From Podospora pseudocomata (lineage: Eukaryota; Ascomycota; Sordariomycetes; Sordariales; Podosporaceae), in contig NC_085888.1 of NCBI RefSeq assembly GCF_035222375.1, positions 744,001 through 808,000 on the forward strand: a stretch of 64,000 nt of DNA, read 5' to 3'. The stretch's first letter is position 1. Every line of letters starts with the position of its first letter. Shown in pieces: positions 10,184 through 19,973 of the stretch. A program made the translations under genes and the position numbers. The notes below the pieces were generated by a model. It was not told the DNA's origin and made no database searches. It saw only the letters and a program-made list of their open reading frames with translations.

Positions 10184-12343
10184 ATGCGCCTTCTCACTGT
10201 TGGTCCCGAAGCCAGGAACACGCAACCTCCTCAGCTAAAATTCGTCAACTTCAATGACTGCAGTCCCGACATTCCCGATTACGCCATCCTCTCTCACACC
10301 TGGGATGACTCTACCGAAGTTGCTCTACAACAGTTGCCCCTGTTTCACCGCCATGCTGCTTCCTCTCGGCGGCTGAGACAGGTCAGAATCACCATACCGA
10401 TACTATTCGCCGCCAGCTTATGGTCACTCCTCTCCTACACGGTCGGTGAAGTCCCACTCTACCTAGCTTTTCTGACGACGTGTCTGCTGGTGCTATCCCT
10501 GATGCTGGTCTCCTGCTATCTAGCCTTTCACCTCTATTTCGTTTCAACCCAGGACGAACAAGACACCTGTCAGCTCGTCAAGAAGAAGCAGCCGGGTTAT
10601 TCCAAGATTCTGCAGACGTGCATCAAGGCCCGTTTCGATCATAATGTCCGTTACGCGTGGGTGGACACCTGCTGTATCGACAAGAGCTCCTCCGCCGAGC
10701 TCACCAAGTCGATCAATTCCATGTACGATTACTATGCCAAAGCAAAGGTCTGCTTCGTCTACCTCTGCGACTTGGAGCCTGCTGGGGATGACTTGGGAAA
10801 AGCCCTCCCCAAATGCAGGTGGTTTACCAGGGGCTGGACCCTCCAGGAGCTGATCGCGCCCAAACACGTCATCTTCTTTGACAGGGAATGGAATGAGCGC
10901 GGCACGAAGGCCAGCTTGAGTGGGTTGCTGTCGGAAATCACGGGCATACCGGAGGAGCTGTTGAAGGGGGAGACAACATGTGGTGATTATGCTGTTGCTA
11001 GACGCATGAGCTGGGCTTCGAAGAGGGTAACGACAAGGGAGGAGGACACGGCGTACTGTCTGCTTGGGATCTTTGATGTGAGGATGTCGTTGTTGTATGG
11101 GGAGGGAATGGGTGCGTTTCAGCGGCTGCAAAAGGTTATTTTGGAGTCGACGGCGGATCGGAGTATTTTCATATGGACCGAGGACGAAGATGAGCGGAAG
11201 GACTGTACCGGAAACGACAGGGGCGGCAACGAGTGTCGTATCAAGGCAGCAAGCAAGCCGCATCCTTGGTCGGCTATTCTTGCAAAGTCTCCGCGGCCGT
11301 TTGAATGCGCGAGGAATCTCGAGGTCAGTGTGACTGACTCTATCTACCGCGATTTAAGCATCGGGCCGAGGGGCATCAAGATGGTTGTCAGTCTGGTATA
11401 TCTCGTCAGCAAGGTCGGCGAAGACGATGGGAACAAGTGTATCCTGGAAGCTTTTAGCTCTTTAAACGGCGAAATTGTTGGTGTGATGGTTCGTAAGATA
11501 TCCGGTGGCCGGTATGTGAGATACAAACCCTGGAAGCTGGCTTACTTTGGACGAGCACTCACCCGCGAGCCGTGGAAAGACATACACAGGACCCTTGTGG
11601 AGACTGCAACATTGGCGACCAAATTCGAGACAGTGTTTCCATTCAGTAAGGGCTGCGATCCTGTCGTTGGAAATAGACATGGCGCGTTGAGACTGCGGCT
11701 GGATCCGTCCTTGATCGTCAACGAGTGTCGAGCCATGCCTCGAACACATTGGGACATCCACGACAACGTCTTTTTCGGCACCAACAAGACAAGCAAGGCT
11801 TGGTGCGGCTTCTTCGTCCACGGGCAGTTGGCCGATACTCCCACCACCTGCATTCCTATCAATTTGTTTGTGGGGTGTATTCGCTGGAATATCAAAAGGC
11901 CCTCCATCATTCTGGCAAGCTTGGAAGACCTGGATCCTGGCTTCAGAGTGTTGCTGGAGTATCAGCTGGATAGGCTTGAGTTTGAAAGTTGCCGTAAGGC
12001 CGAGGCAGTCATGATGAGTGTATTGGATGGGCGGCTGAGTGGTACGGCAACTGTGGTGGAAACATGCGCGGTGGACCAGAGTCAAATTCCGAGTTCCAAC
12101 GGTGGAGGGACGGTCTTTGATAAGCGGAGAATCTTCCAAATCAACGGACCGGCCACCTCTTCACCCGGATGGCATTATCGGGTTCCCTCTACTGGGGAGA
12201 ATGTGCGAGTCGAAGTGAATCTCGAGTTGGAGGAGGAGGAGGACGATACTGTCTGCGTCAATCCGGTTACCATGCTAAATCTTCGGTTGAAGCTGCTGGA
12301 AGAGGATAGCACTGTAAAAAGCATGGGGCTATGGGATAGCTGA
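10184..12343 (+). CDS. HET-domain protein with a membrane hairpin inside the HET domain
   Basis: One long frame from the ATG at 10184 encodes 719 residues beginning MRLL, the usual start of this HET class. Core motifs are YAILSHTW (33-40), YAWVDTCCIDKSSSAEL, RWFTRGWTLQELIAP, and the downstream TREEDTAYCLLGIFDV and LLYGEG motifs. Between the first and second HET motifs, about residues 67-123 form two strongly hydrophobic segments (about 69-85 and 91-121), which are not part of the standard domain. The same 171 nt begins with GT, ends with AG and keeps the frame (10382-10552), so it is either a genuine membrane hairpin or an in-frame intron. The C-terminal half has no recognised domain. HET proteins of this class trigger incompatibility reactions in some species. 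Confidence 0.85.
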   Translation: MRLLTVGPEARNTQPPQLKFVNFNDCSPDIPDYAILSHTWDDSTEVALQQLPLFHRHAASSRRLRQVRITIPILFAASLWSLLSYTVGEVPLYLAFLTTCLLVLSLMLVSCYLAFHLYFVSTQDEQDTCQLVKKKQPGYSKILQTCIKARFDHNVRYAWVDTCCIDKSSSAELTKSINSMYDYYAKAKVCFVYLCDLEPAGDDLGKALPKCRWFTRGWTLQELIAPKHVIFFDREWNERGTKASLSGLLSEITGIPEELLKGETTCGDYAVARRMSWASKRVTTREEDTAYCLLGIFDVRMSLLYGEGMGAFQRLQKVILESTADRSIFIWTEDEDERKDCTGNDRGGNECRIKAASKPHPWSAILAKSPRPFECARNLEVSVTDSIYRDLSIGPRGIKMVVSLVYLVSKVGEDDGNKCILEAFSSLNGEIVGVMVRKISGGRYVRYKPWKLAYFGRALTREPWKDIHRTLVETATLATKFETVFPFSKGCDPVVGNRHGALRLRLDPSLIVNECRAMPRTHWDIHDNVFFGTNKTSKAWCGFFVHGQLADTPTTCIPINLFVGCIRWNIKRPSIILASLEDLDPGFRVLLEYQLDRLEFESCRKAEAVMMSVLDGRLSGTATVVETCAVDQSQIPSSNGGGTVFDKRRIFQINGPATSSPGWHYRVPSTGENVRVEVNLELEEEEDDTVCVNPVTMLNLRLKLLEEDSTVKSMGLWDS

Positions 12344-12769
12344 GAATGAGCATTCGATCGGCACCTAGTAAGGAATTCATCTGTCTGACAATTGAGGGTG
12401 CGGCAACAACACGATGTATCTGGTCCTCCGGCAGCTTATGACTGTATGCCAATCGTCATGATTGCGAAACAACGGCATATTAAGACCTGTTCTATGGTGT
12501 GGTTGTAGTGCAGGGACAAGCAGTACTGGCTAAATCCTTCTACCACCAACACCAACATCATGCTGAAATTGATCAATACCCTGCCGGATTTGTTGGTAGT
12601 TATAGGACTTGCAGACGGGACGATCACGGTTGCCACCTTCCGCGGAGTCCGCCTGATCTTTACAACAAAAATATAAGTATTTTGCGCACTTAAGCCATAC
12701 CTCACCACTAGGCCTGAAAGCTCCAAGATACCTAACCCGAAAGATCGCACCGACTTCCCTAGCGGACAG
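12344..12769. other. Intergenic region
   Basis: A 426-bp gap between the HET gene and the DUF1996 gene. I see no exon, tRNA or strong repeat in it. Confidence 0.4.
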
Positions 12770-13909
12770 ATGAGGATGAGATACGTCGATTTTCTTGCCA
12801 TGGTCGGGCTGGCCACGGCTCGGAGGGAATACCGCCCAGCATCCCTCAAGATGTCGTGTTCCCAGCTGGTCAGAGACCGTATCGATCCGTAAGACACATT
12901 TTCCCTAGCCTCCAAAACGATACTGCTCTGACCTCCGCAAAGTCTCGTCAACCCCGGCGTCCTCGGCACCCCCCACATCCACCAAATCGTCGGAGGCAAC
13001 TCCTTCAACACCACCATGGACCCCCTCACCCACGACCCAGCCACCCTCTCCACCTGCACCACCTGCACCTTCACAGACGACTTCTCCAACTACTGGACCG
13101 CCATCATGTACTTCCGCGCCCGCAACAACACCTACCACCGCGTCCCCCAACTCGGCTCCCTCTTCCACGAGTCCGCCCGCGAAGGCGGCATGACAATCTA
13201 CTACTTTCCCCAATTCGTCAACCCCAAACCCGGCACGATCAAAGCCTTTGCCCCGGGCTTCCGCATGCGAGTAGGCCACCCCGACCGCGTCCACCCCGTC
13301 AACGAATCCGGACATCCTCGACCAGAACACAAACCCACGGCTCTCTACGACGGCATAACGTACACCTGCCTCGAAACCGAAGGAACCCGCTTCACCAACC
13401 TCACCTCTTCCTTCCCACCCCACCCCTGCCCCTCCGGAATCCTAACCACCCTCCCCTTCCCCCCCTGCTGGGACGGTAAAAACCTCGACAGCCCCGACCA
13501 CCAATCCCATGTCTCCTTTGCAGAGGGCGGCACGGTAGGGTACACCCAAGGGGGGAAATGTCCGGCTTCCCATCCGGTGATGATACCGCAAATCATGCTC
13601 GAGACACGATGGGACACCACCCTTTTCAACGATCCCGATCTCTGGCCGGAAGAACAAGGGAAACAGCCGTTTTTGTGGAGCTTTGGGGATGGGGTTGGGT
13701 ATGGACATCATGGGGATTACGTCTTCGGGTGGAGGGGGGATAGTCTGCAGAGGACGTTTGACAGGGTGGATTGCTCCGGGGATCAGATTTGCGGGTTGCC
13801 GGTGCAGACGATCGAAAGGGCGAATGGGTGTTTTGGGGAGAGGAGGGTGGTGGAGGGGGTGGATGGGTGGTTGGGGGAGATGCCTGGGGGGGTGGTTGTG
13901 AGGGATTGA
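12770..13909 (+). CDS. Secreted DUF1996-domain protein
   Basis: Two exons (12770-12888 and 12943-13909) give 361 residues. The 54-nt intron starts GTAAGA and ends CAAAG; splicing creates RIDPLVNPGVLGTPHIHQIV, the diagnostic start of DUF1996. A short hydrophobic N terminus (VDFLAMVGLATA) fits a signal peptide. Other family marks are DDFSNYWTAIMYF, CWDGKNLDSPDHQSHV, GKCPASHPVMIPQ and the Cys/Gly-rich end. DUF1996 proteins are secreted or wall-associated in fungi, often next to WSC domains; this copy has none. Several NxT/S sites suggest glycosylation. Biochemical function of the family is not established. Confidence 0.88.
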
Positions 13910-14157
13910 TGGGGTTGTCACTTTGAAACTCAGGATGATGTGGTTGAGAAGGTGAATTTGAGCTGAATAAATGTTCGAAGAAATGTCATGGCTATTGAAA
14001 ATGCCCGATACGCGTCCCATGCATTTGTTTAGACCGGTTGCCATGCCCGCCAAGCCAATCTGTCGTGTCCATTACCATGCATCCCATTATCAATTCCATC
14101 ATCACATGCCTTTGTGTCCCAAAACGCCCATCCCACGTCATTCATCCACCGTCTTCT

Positions 14158-14931
14158 TTACCTTCTATCCTTCTGCGCCCTCTTCGCAAACTGCTCAGCC
14201 ACAAAACCCCCAACCATATTCCCAATAGCATCCAGGTTACTCCCCCTCCTCTGGCCCCCCGTCGGCCTGTTCCTCTCCCTGTCCCGATCCCTCCCCCGGC
14301 TCCTATCCCGGCTCCTATCCCTCTCATAACTCCTATCCCTCTCATACTCCCTATCCCGTCCCCTCTCCTTATGCATCTTACTGCTCGCCAACCCAGCCGT
14401 AAAAGCCGCGGTGGCAACCTTGACCCCCTTAGTCCCAACCCAATCCCCCGGCTGCTTCCTCGCCTGAAACGCCGCCAACCCCCCCGCCTGCACCGCGGCC
14501 TGCGCAGCCTTTTGCCACCTCGGGCTCATATGCTGCACCTTTTCCAACCCTGTCACCAAGAACTCTTTTGCCGAAGTCGACTTTGACCTCATCAACGGCG
14601 GCCGTTGTTGTTGACCGTGTGATGTTCGGCCGCGGTGGTGGTCAGGGTTAGGGTTGCTGTTGTTGAGGGGGTGGTCGTGGAAGTAATCTTGGTTTGCGCC
14701 ACCACCACCGGTGCGAGGGCGGGGGGAGTGGTGGTAGTCGTCATTGTAGGGGGGTGGCGAGGGGGTGAATTGTCTTGTTCGGGGAGGGTAGCGGTTTGAG
14801 GGTCGCGAGCGACGGGGGGAGGGGGAGCGTTGGCGGGGCATTTGATGAGGAGGAGCAAAACCGTCGTCCCAGGCGTCGATGCGGCGGTTGGGGTTCTCTT
14901 CACGTTGGGGAAAGTCACGACGTCGGGGCAT
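14158..14931 (-). CDS. Arg/Asp/Ser-rich low-complexity protein with Gly/Ala helix segment
   Basis: A single exon encodes 257 residues starting MPRRRDFPQREE at 14931. The first 120 residues are Pro/Arg/Ser/His-rich and look disordered. The middle (about 135-185) is helical and Ala/Gly-rich, with a TAAFTAGLASSKM-like stretch. Next comes an Arg/Asp/Glu repeat of the ERDRSYERDRSRDRS type, then a short end, GNMVGGFVAEQFAKRAQKDR. I do not recognise a functional family; similar RD/RS-rich proteins with glycine-zipper-like cores occur widely in Sordariomycetes. An in-frame upstream extension to 15108 exists but lacks this composition and is probably 5' UTR. Confidence 0.65.
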   Translation of the reverse strand: MPRRRDFPQREENPNRRIDAWDDGFAPPHQMPRQRSPSPRRSRPSNRYPPRTRQFTPSPPPYNDDYHHSPRPRTGGGGANQDYFHDHPLNNSNPNPDHHRGRTSHGQQQRPPLMRSKSTSAKEFLVTGLEKVQHMSPRWQKAAQAAVQAGGLAAFQARKQPGDWVGTKGVKVATAAFTAGLASSKMHKERGRDREYERDRSYERDRSRDRSRGRDRDRERNRPTGGQRRGSNLDAIGNMVGGFVAEQFAKRAQKDRR

Positions 14932-15930
14932 GGTTTGACGGGAAGGCGACTGTGTTGGTTGTTTATATATACCAAGTAAAAGGTTCTTGAATATGTGTAA
15001 GGTATGATGCGTTGGCGCTTGTGGAGAAAAGGGAGAAAAGTAAACCAAGAGAGGTAGGGGGGGGGTGGGTTTGCAGGTGGCAATAAGTAGTAGGTATGCG
15101 CCTGTCACCCTGTGAATGGCCTCAGTCGAAAGCTACCTCGGGCAAAAAAAGAGGCAGCTTGTGGTGTTGCAGGGTTACGTCAAACAACTGGGCACATCTG
15201 GGCAATGGGAACAGTCAGTGAAAGGAGCACAAGACAGCTGACAAGAGTGGCAGGACAGGCAGTGTTTGCTAACTCCCATTCGCTGTGTTTTCGTGTCTCT
15301 GATCAGATAAGTGCAAAAATGATGGGGGTGAAAAGGCCCTCCGCCACGATTTTATCGGCGTTGAGCGGCACCACGGGGTTGGGGCGACCAGCAGACTGGC
15401 ACTTCACTTTTTGCCCCAGTGACTCGGACGATCCGGCATTCATAGGCCGGCCCAGATGCGCGATTACGCCAGCACACATCACCCGGGCCTATCATGGGCG
15501 GTGTGCCTGAAGAGAGCGAGATGGTTGGCCTCCCGGCCCTCTTCATCTCAAGGAAACTACTCCCGGATTCGGCCATTTTTGGGCTTATGTGCAGATATAA
15601 CCTCGGAGAAGTGAAGATCTGACATGGCCGGCAGAAGCGGTGTTGTGTTGGTACATATGGCAGTGATGACGATCATGGCCGACGTCAAACCCGCTGCCGA
15701 GAAAACAGGGGGCCTCCTACGCTAAAACCCCACGCCTATGACGCACCAAGGGTCCTCGGGTTCCAGCTGGGTCCACCGGCATCCACCACCAGCGTGTCCC
15801 ACAGCAAAACACCCATTGACGCTTGGCACAATCTCACATGCTTGCTAGGTATTCATCGATATGAGAAGCATCCAATAAAACACGCCATTCTATTTACATT
15901 CAAGTTTCCAACCGTGATACCCCGTCCCCA
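14932..15930. other. Intergenic region
   Basis: One kilobase upstream of the Arg/Asp-rich gene. A TATATATA run near 14962-14970 lies about 35 bp upstream of that gene's ATG on the minus strand. No exon with a recognisable motif was found. Confidence 0.4.
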
Positions 15931-16399
15931 TTAAACCTTCTCATCATCTCCAGGTTCAAACACGCCCTTCAAAAACCTATACCACCCCCCTCCAGCTCCC
16001 TCCTCAGTATCACTATCCACATTCCCCAAAACCCACTCCCGCAACCCCGTCACCCCAATCTTGTTGCAGTACTTTTTCCAAACGCCACCTGAACTCATGG
16101 TAGACATACCGAGCCTGGCAATGCTGTACCCTCTCCTGGATATCCTCTGGCACCACCCCCTCGGGCCCAGTCAACGCCATGCTCGAACGGTGACTTGAGT
16201 TCTTCCCACCGGTTGACCATCTCCTCCTTTGTCGGGGTCGCTGCCGGAGAGGTAGTCTGTTAGGTTGACGTCGAGGGCGAGCATCCGGAGGTCGATGTTC
16301 CAGAGGGGCCAGTCGTCCGGGTTGGAGCGGGGGAGGGGGTATTTTGCGGGGGCGGGGGGAGGAAAGGGGAGCCGCGGTTTCTTCCGGTTGGCTGGCCAT
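15931..16399 (-). pseudogene. Decayed host gene of unknown function, several frame changes
   Basis: Reading the minus strand from the ATG at 16399 to the TAA at 15933-15931, protein-like sequence continues but moves between frames at least four times: a Pro-rich start (MASQPEETAAPLSS), then DDWPLWNIDLRMLALDVNL, then KEEMVNRWEELKSPFEHG, then PEDIQERVQHCQARYVYHEF, then KKYCNKIGVTGLREWVLG and an end FLKGVFEPGDDEKV. No GT-AG introns explain the shifts. The pieces have normal amino-acid composition and no stops inside them, so the decay looks recent, or the assembly carries indel errors here. The family is not recognised. Confidence 0.55.
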
Positions 16400-17316
16400 C
16401 TTGGGCAATATGAAGGTGTAAGAAATGTTTTGATCGTGATAAGACATCAAGGAGAGCGAGCGTTTCGAGCGCGTTTATGTGTTTTATCAGGTAGATAGGA
16501 GGGGGTTGTCGGGAAGACAACAATCTCGCAATGCCTTCCTCATCCTTCTGGTCGTGGTTAGCCCCTTGGCAAGGATATTACCCAAGGCAGCAGCACGGAC
16601 ACTAGCCATCTCTTGACCTTGATCAGGAACGTCCGTCGTGACTGCCAGGTAGGTATGGATCACGTTCATATCGGCCATGTCATACAGAAACCTCGCCTGA
16701 TTAAGGTACTCACCTCCACCCAGCCCCTTACCTACCCTTTTCTTCTGCCACCCCTGTCGCCCACCATACCATCTCACCCATCAACCCAATATCAAACCAT
16801 GCTCTGCGCCCCCTCCTAACCCTAACCCACCTCCAATCAACCCACACCCTGAACCTCACCATCCCCCTCCGCCTCATCACCCAGTTCGACCCCACCCCCT
16901 AACCCCCCCCCCTCAGATTCCTCCACCGAGGCGGCACCGTGGGAGGCGGAGTTGGGGGTGACGTTCGGGATGAACCCGGCTGGGGAGCGTTCTCCAGGCG
17001 AGGGTGAGAAACATTTTCCCGCCTGGGGCGGCTAATGGAGAGGTAAAGGGGGTGGTGGTTAACAACGATGGGGAGACTGATCCCGAGGATGGACAGACTG
17101 AAAAAGAGGGTGAGCAGAGTAAGGGACAGAAGGAAACAATGGTCCTTCTGAAAAGAATGAGCATGACAAGGGATATTGCCGTAGACGACTTGCCCGACTA
17201 TGATGACACCGAGGATGAATCGAAAAGCATAACATAAACATCATCATGTGCCTTTCGTTCGATGTGGTAATATGCACAATATGTTACATTTCTCATGATG
17301 CAGGGTGCACAAAAGC
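16400..17316. other. Intergenic region with possible exon remnants
   Basis: No complete gene can be built. A 77-residue acidic frame at 17004-17237 and a short frame preceded by an acceptor-like CCCTCAG near 16915 (reading SSTEAAPWEAELGVTFGMN) look protein-like but do not join. They may be remnants of a second decayed gene. A short CCTAACCCTAACCC stretch near 16815 resembles telomere sequence but is only two units. Confidence 0.3.
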
Positions 17317-19497
17317 TCACTTTGTCAAGAACTTCTGGAATGCCGACTGGTCAATCACGACGTTGCCCACAGCTCGTAACCTCTTGCGACCGGCCTTTTG
17401 CTTGTCGAGCAGCTTTCTCCTTCGGCCAATGTCGCTGGCGTGCAGCTTGGCCAAGACGTCTTTTCTGAAGGGTTTGAGAGTCTCTCTGGCGACGACTCTC
17501 CTGCCTGCCGCGGCTTGGATGATGACCTCTGCAAGTTTTGTTGTTAGCACTCCATCTGGAGCCAAAAAGACAAAACAAGACCTACCAAACATCTGCCTGT
17601 CAACGTGCTCCTTGAACTTGGTCACCCACTGCCTTCCCAACCTCTCCACCTGGCTGTTGTGCACCACCCTCGCGATTGCATCCACCGGCTCCTTGTTCAC
17701 GAGCAAGTTCAGCTTAACCAGGTTGCTCTCCCTCCACCCCGCATCCTCATAATCCAGCGTCGCATACCCCTTCGTGGCCCCCTTCAACTTGCCAAACAGG
17801 TCATCCACCAAACTCGCCGTCGGCAACTCATACTTGAGAATGACCTGCGTGGCATTGAAAAACTCGACGCTCTTCTGCACCCCCCTCACGCTCTCACAAA
17901 GCTCCATCACCCGCCCCAAGTACTCCTCCGGCAGCGTGATCGTCGCCGCCACAACCGGCTCATACAGCGTCGCCCTTTTCAGCCTGTGATCCTCCCCATC
18001 TGGAAACTCAGCCGGGTTGGTGATGATCTCCTCCTTCCCATCACTCCAGACAATCCTGACCGGCACCGCCGGCTCCGTAATAATGATATCGCTCCCGTAC
18101 TCCCCCCTCAACCGGTCCTGAAAAACGCTACAGTGCAGGCTCCCCAAAAACCCCAACCTCCACCCCGCCCCCAGCGCGTCGGAATGGTCCTTTTGCAGAG
18201 TGATACTCCTGTCATTCAGCACCAGTTGCCCGATGCTATCCTTCAACTTCTCGTAATCCCCCTGATCCGTCGGAAAAGCCGCCACAAAAACCATCGGCTT
18301 CGGCTCCTCAAACCCAGGATACGCCTCCACCTCCTTTTCTTTCCCTTTGACAGTAAACGTATCCCCTATTTTCGCGTCTTGTATCCTCTTCATGCCCGGA
18401 TTAAAAAACACATACCCCACCTGTCCCGCCCTCAGGCACCTCTGCGGCACCGCCCCAGGATACTGTATGCCCACCTCCCCAACAGCATACTCATTCCCCG
18501 TCGCAAAACTAACCAGCCGATCCCCCGCCCTCACCGTCCCGTCAAACACCCTCACCAGAAGCACCACCCCCCGAAAGGTGTCATACCAGCTATCCACCAA
18601 CAACATCCTCAGCGGCTTGTCCAAATCCCCCTCGGGCGCCCTCACCCTCTCCACCACAGCCGGTAGGATATCCCCCACCCCCTTCCCCGTCTTCGCGCTG
18701 ACTTTCACAGCATCCTTGCAATCCAACTCAAACACCTCCTCCATCTGCCCCAACGCCCTGTCCACATCAGCAGTGGGCAGATCGACTTTGTTGACCACCG
18801 GCACTAGACTCAGTCCCTGGGCAAACGCCAAATAAAAGTTTGCCACCGTTTGGGCTTGAACCCCCTGACTGGCGTCCACGAGCAAGATCGCTCCCCCACA
18901 GCTGGCATAACTCCTCGTAACCTCCGCCCTGAAATCAACATGCCCGGGTGTGTCAACTAGATGGAGCAAATAATCCTGGCCATCCTTGGGGTAGTTCCAT
19001 ATCATCGTACACGTCTGCGCCTTGACCGTTATCCCCCTTTCCCTCTCAACATCGAGTTTATCCAGGACCTGTTTGTTGTCTTGACCGGGGAGGATGGTGC
19101 CCGTGTGTTCGAGCAGGCGGTCGGAAAGTGTTGATTTCCCGTGGTCGATGTGCGCGACGATGCAGAAATTGCGATAGCGGGATATGGGGATTTTGGAGAT
19201 CCGCTCCTCGAGGGAGGCAGATTTTCGTTCTAGGGGGCCGTCTTTGGTTGTGGGGGTTGAGGATGCCGCCCGGCGTAGTTGGGGTATTGGTGGGGGGAGG
19301 AGAGGTTGTCGAGATGGAGGAAGGGAGGATATTCTCGTCGTCGTCGTCGCCGTCGGGGAGAGGGAAGAAAGAGTTCGAAGGCAGAGGCTACCTCCAAGAG
19401 CTGCCGGCCTCGAGGCCAACAGACATTGCCGCTGCACCAGCCATGGTCGCATACGCATTCGGCTGCTGAGGAGACCACCGGGGCATGTGCACCTCAT
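17317..19497 (-). CDS. GUF1: Mitochondrial translation factor GUF1 (LepA/EF4 GTPase)
   Basis: Two exons (19497-17586 and 17528-17317) give 707 residues. The 57-nt intron starts GTAGGT and ends TTGCAG; removing it restores [13 protein letters not shown] of the LepA C-terminal domain. Residues 1-80 are Arg/Ser/Leu-rich, a mitochondrial presequence; ATGs 13 and 15 codons further in are also possible starts. GTPase motifs are clear: AHIDHGKST (G1), [22 protein letters not shown] (G3) and NKVD (G4). The C terminus keeps the LepA mark [20 protein letters not shown]. The protein binds mitochondrial ribosomes and promotes back-translocation or elongation fidelity under stress. The intron length is a multiple of three and has no stop, so retention would insert 19 residues. 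Confidence 0.95.
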   Translation of the reverse strand: MRCTCPGGLLSSRMRMRPWLVQRQCLLASRPAALGGSLCLRTLSSLSPTATTTTRISSLPPSRQPLLPPPIPQLRRAASSTPTTKDGPLERKSASLEERISKIPISRYRNFCIVAHIDHGKSTLSDRLLEHTGTILPGQDNKQVLDKLDVERERGITVKAQTCTMIWNYPKDGQDYLLHLVDTPGHVDFRAEVTRSYASCGGAILLVDASQGVQAQTVANFYLAFAQGLSLVPVVNKVDLPTADVDRALGQMEEVFELDCKDAVKVSAKTGKGVGDILPAVVERVRAPEGDLDKPLRMLLVDSWYDTFRGVVLLVRVFDGTVRAGDRLVSFATGNEYAVGEVGIQYPGAVPQRCLRAGQVGYVFFNPGMKRIQDAKIGDTFTVKGKEKEVEAYPGFEEPKPMVFVAAFPTDQGDYEKLKDSIGQLVLNDRSITLQKDHSDALGAGWRLGFLGSLHCSVFQDRLRGEYGSDIIITEPAVPVRIVWSDGKEEIITNPAEFPDGEDHRLKRATLYEPVVAATITLPEEYLGRVMELCESVRGVQKSVEFFNATQVILKYELPTASLVDDLFGKLKGATKGYATLDYEDAGWRESNLVKLNLLVNKEPVDAIARVVHNSQVERLGRQWVTKFKEHVDRQMFGRSCFVFLAPDGVLTTKLAEVIIQAAAGRRVVARETLKPFRKDVLAKLHASDIGRRRKLLDKQKAGRKRLRAVGNVVIDQSAFQKFLTK

Positions 19498-19973
19498 TCA
19501 ATTGTTCTGGTCGATTCTCTCGGTACTGTTGAACCTGACCCGCAAAGATTGGAATCTGTCAAGCAGATATCGTCGAAAGCGCCGTGTTTTTGTCGTCGGT
19601 GTCGTTATAGTAGGATAGTATTGAAGTCAAAAAGTCCAGAGCGAACGCGCTCGCGCCAAGATGGACCGTCCCGCTAAATTTCTCCAAATTCCCCTTATCT
19701 TATCAGCCACAACTAGTCCATCATCAAATCAAGGGGTCTCAAATTCAGGGTTCAGAAGGCTCAAAAAACGTGGAAAAAGAAACTCCCCACCAGGGGACAA
19801 GAGAAGTGGTATAAAATTATATACAGGTCTTTTTCTAGATCTGACCCTTTGTCCGCCGGCTGACTGGCTGACTGACAATCCCTCCTCCCGTTCATTGTAA
19901 CCTGACCCTCCTCCCTCCCATACCCTACCCTTCCTATAAACAACCTCCTCTATGCAATTGCTCTAATGCCATC
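19498..19973. other. Intergenic region, GUF1 promoter and MIT-gene 3' flank
   Basis: A 476-bp gap holding the upstream region of GUF1 and the 3' end of the next minus-strand gene. No exon was seen. Confidence 0.4.

Noticed and set aside
12905-13423. 172-residue Gly/Val-rich frame antisense to the DUF1996 gene
   Set aside because: A shadow of GC-biased third codon positions in the real exon.
16813-16828. CCTAACCCTAACCC, telomere-like repeat
   Set aside because: Only about two units, with similar single units at 4801, 9751, 14641 and 56950; chance in C-rich DNA is enough and there is no array.
17605-18666. 353-residue frame antisense to GUF1
   Set aside because: Arg/Pro/His-rich mirror of a strongly conserved gene; typical shadow frame.
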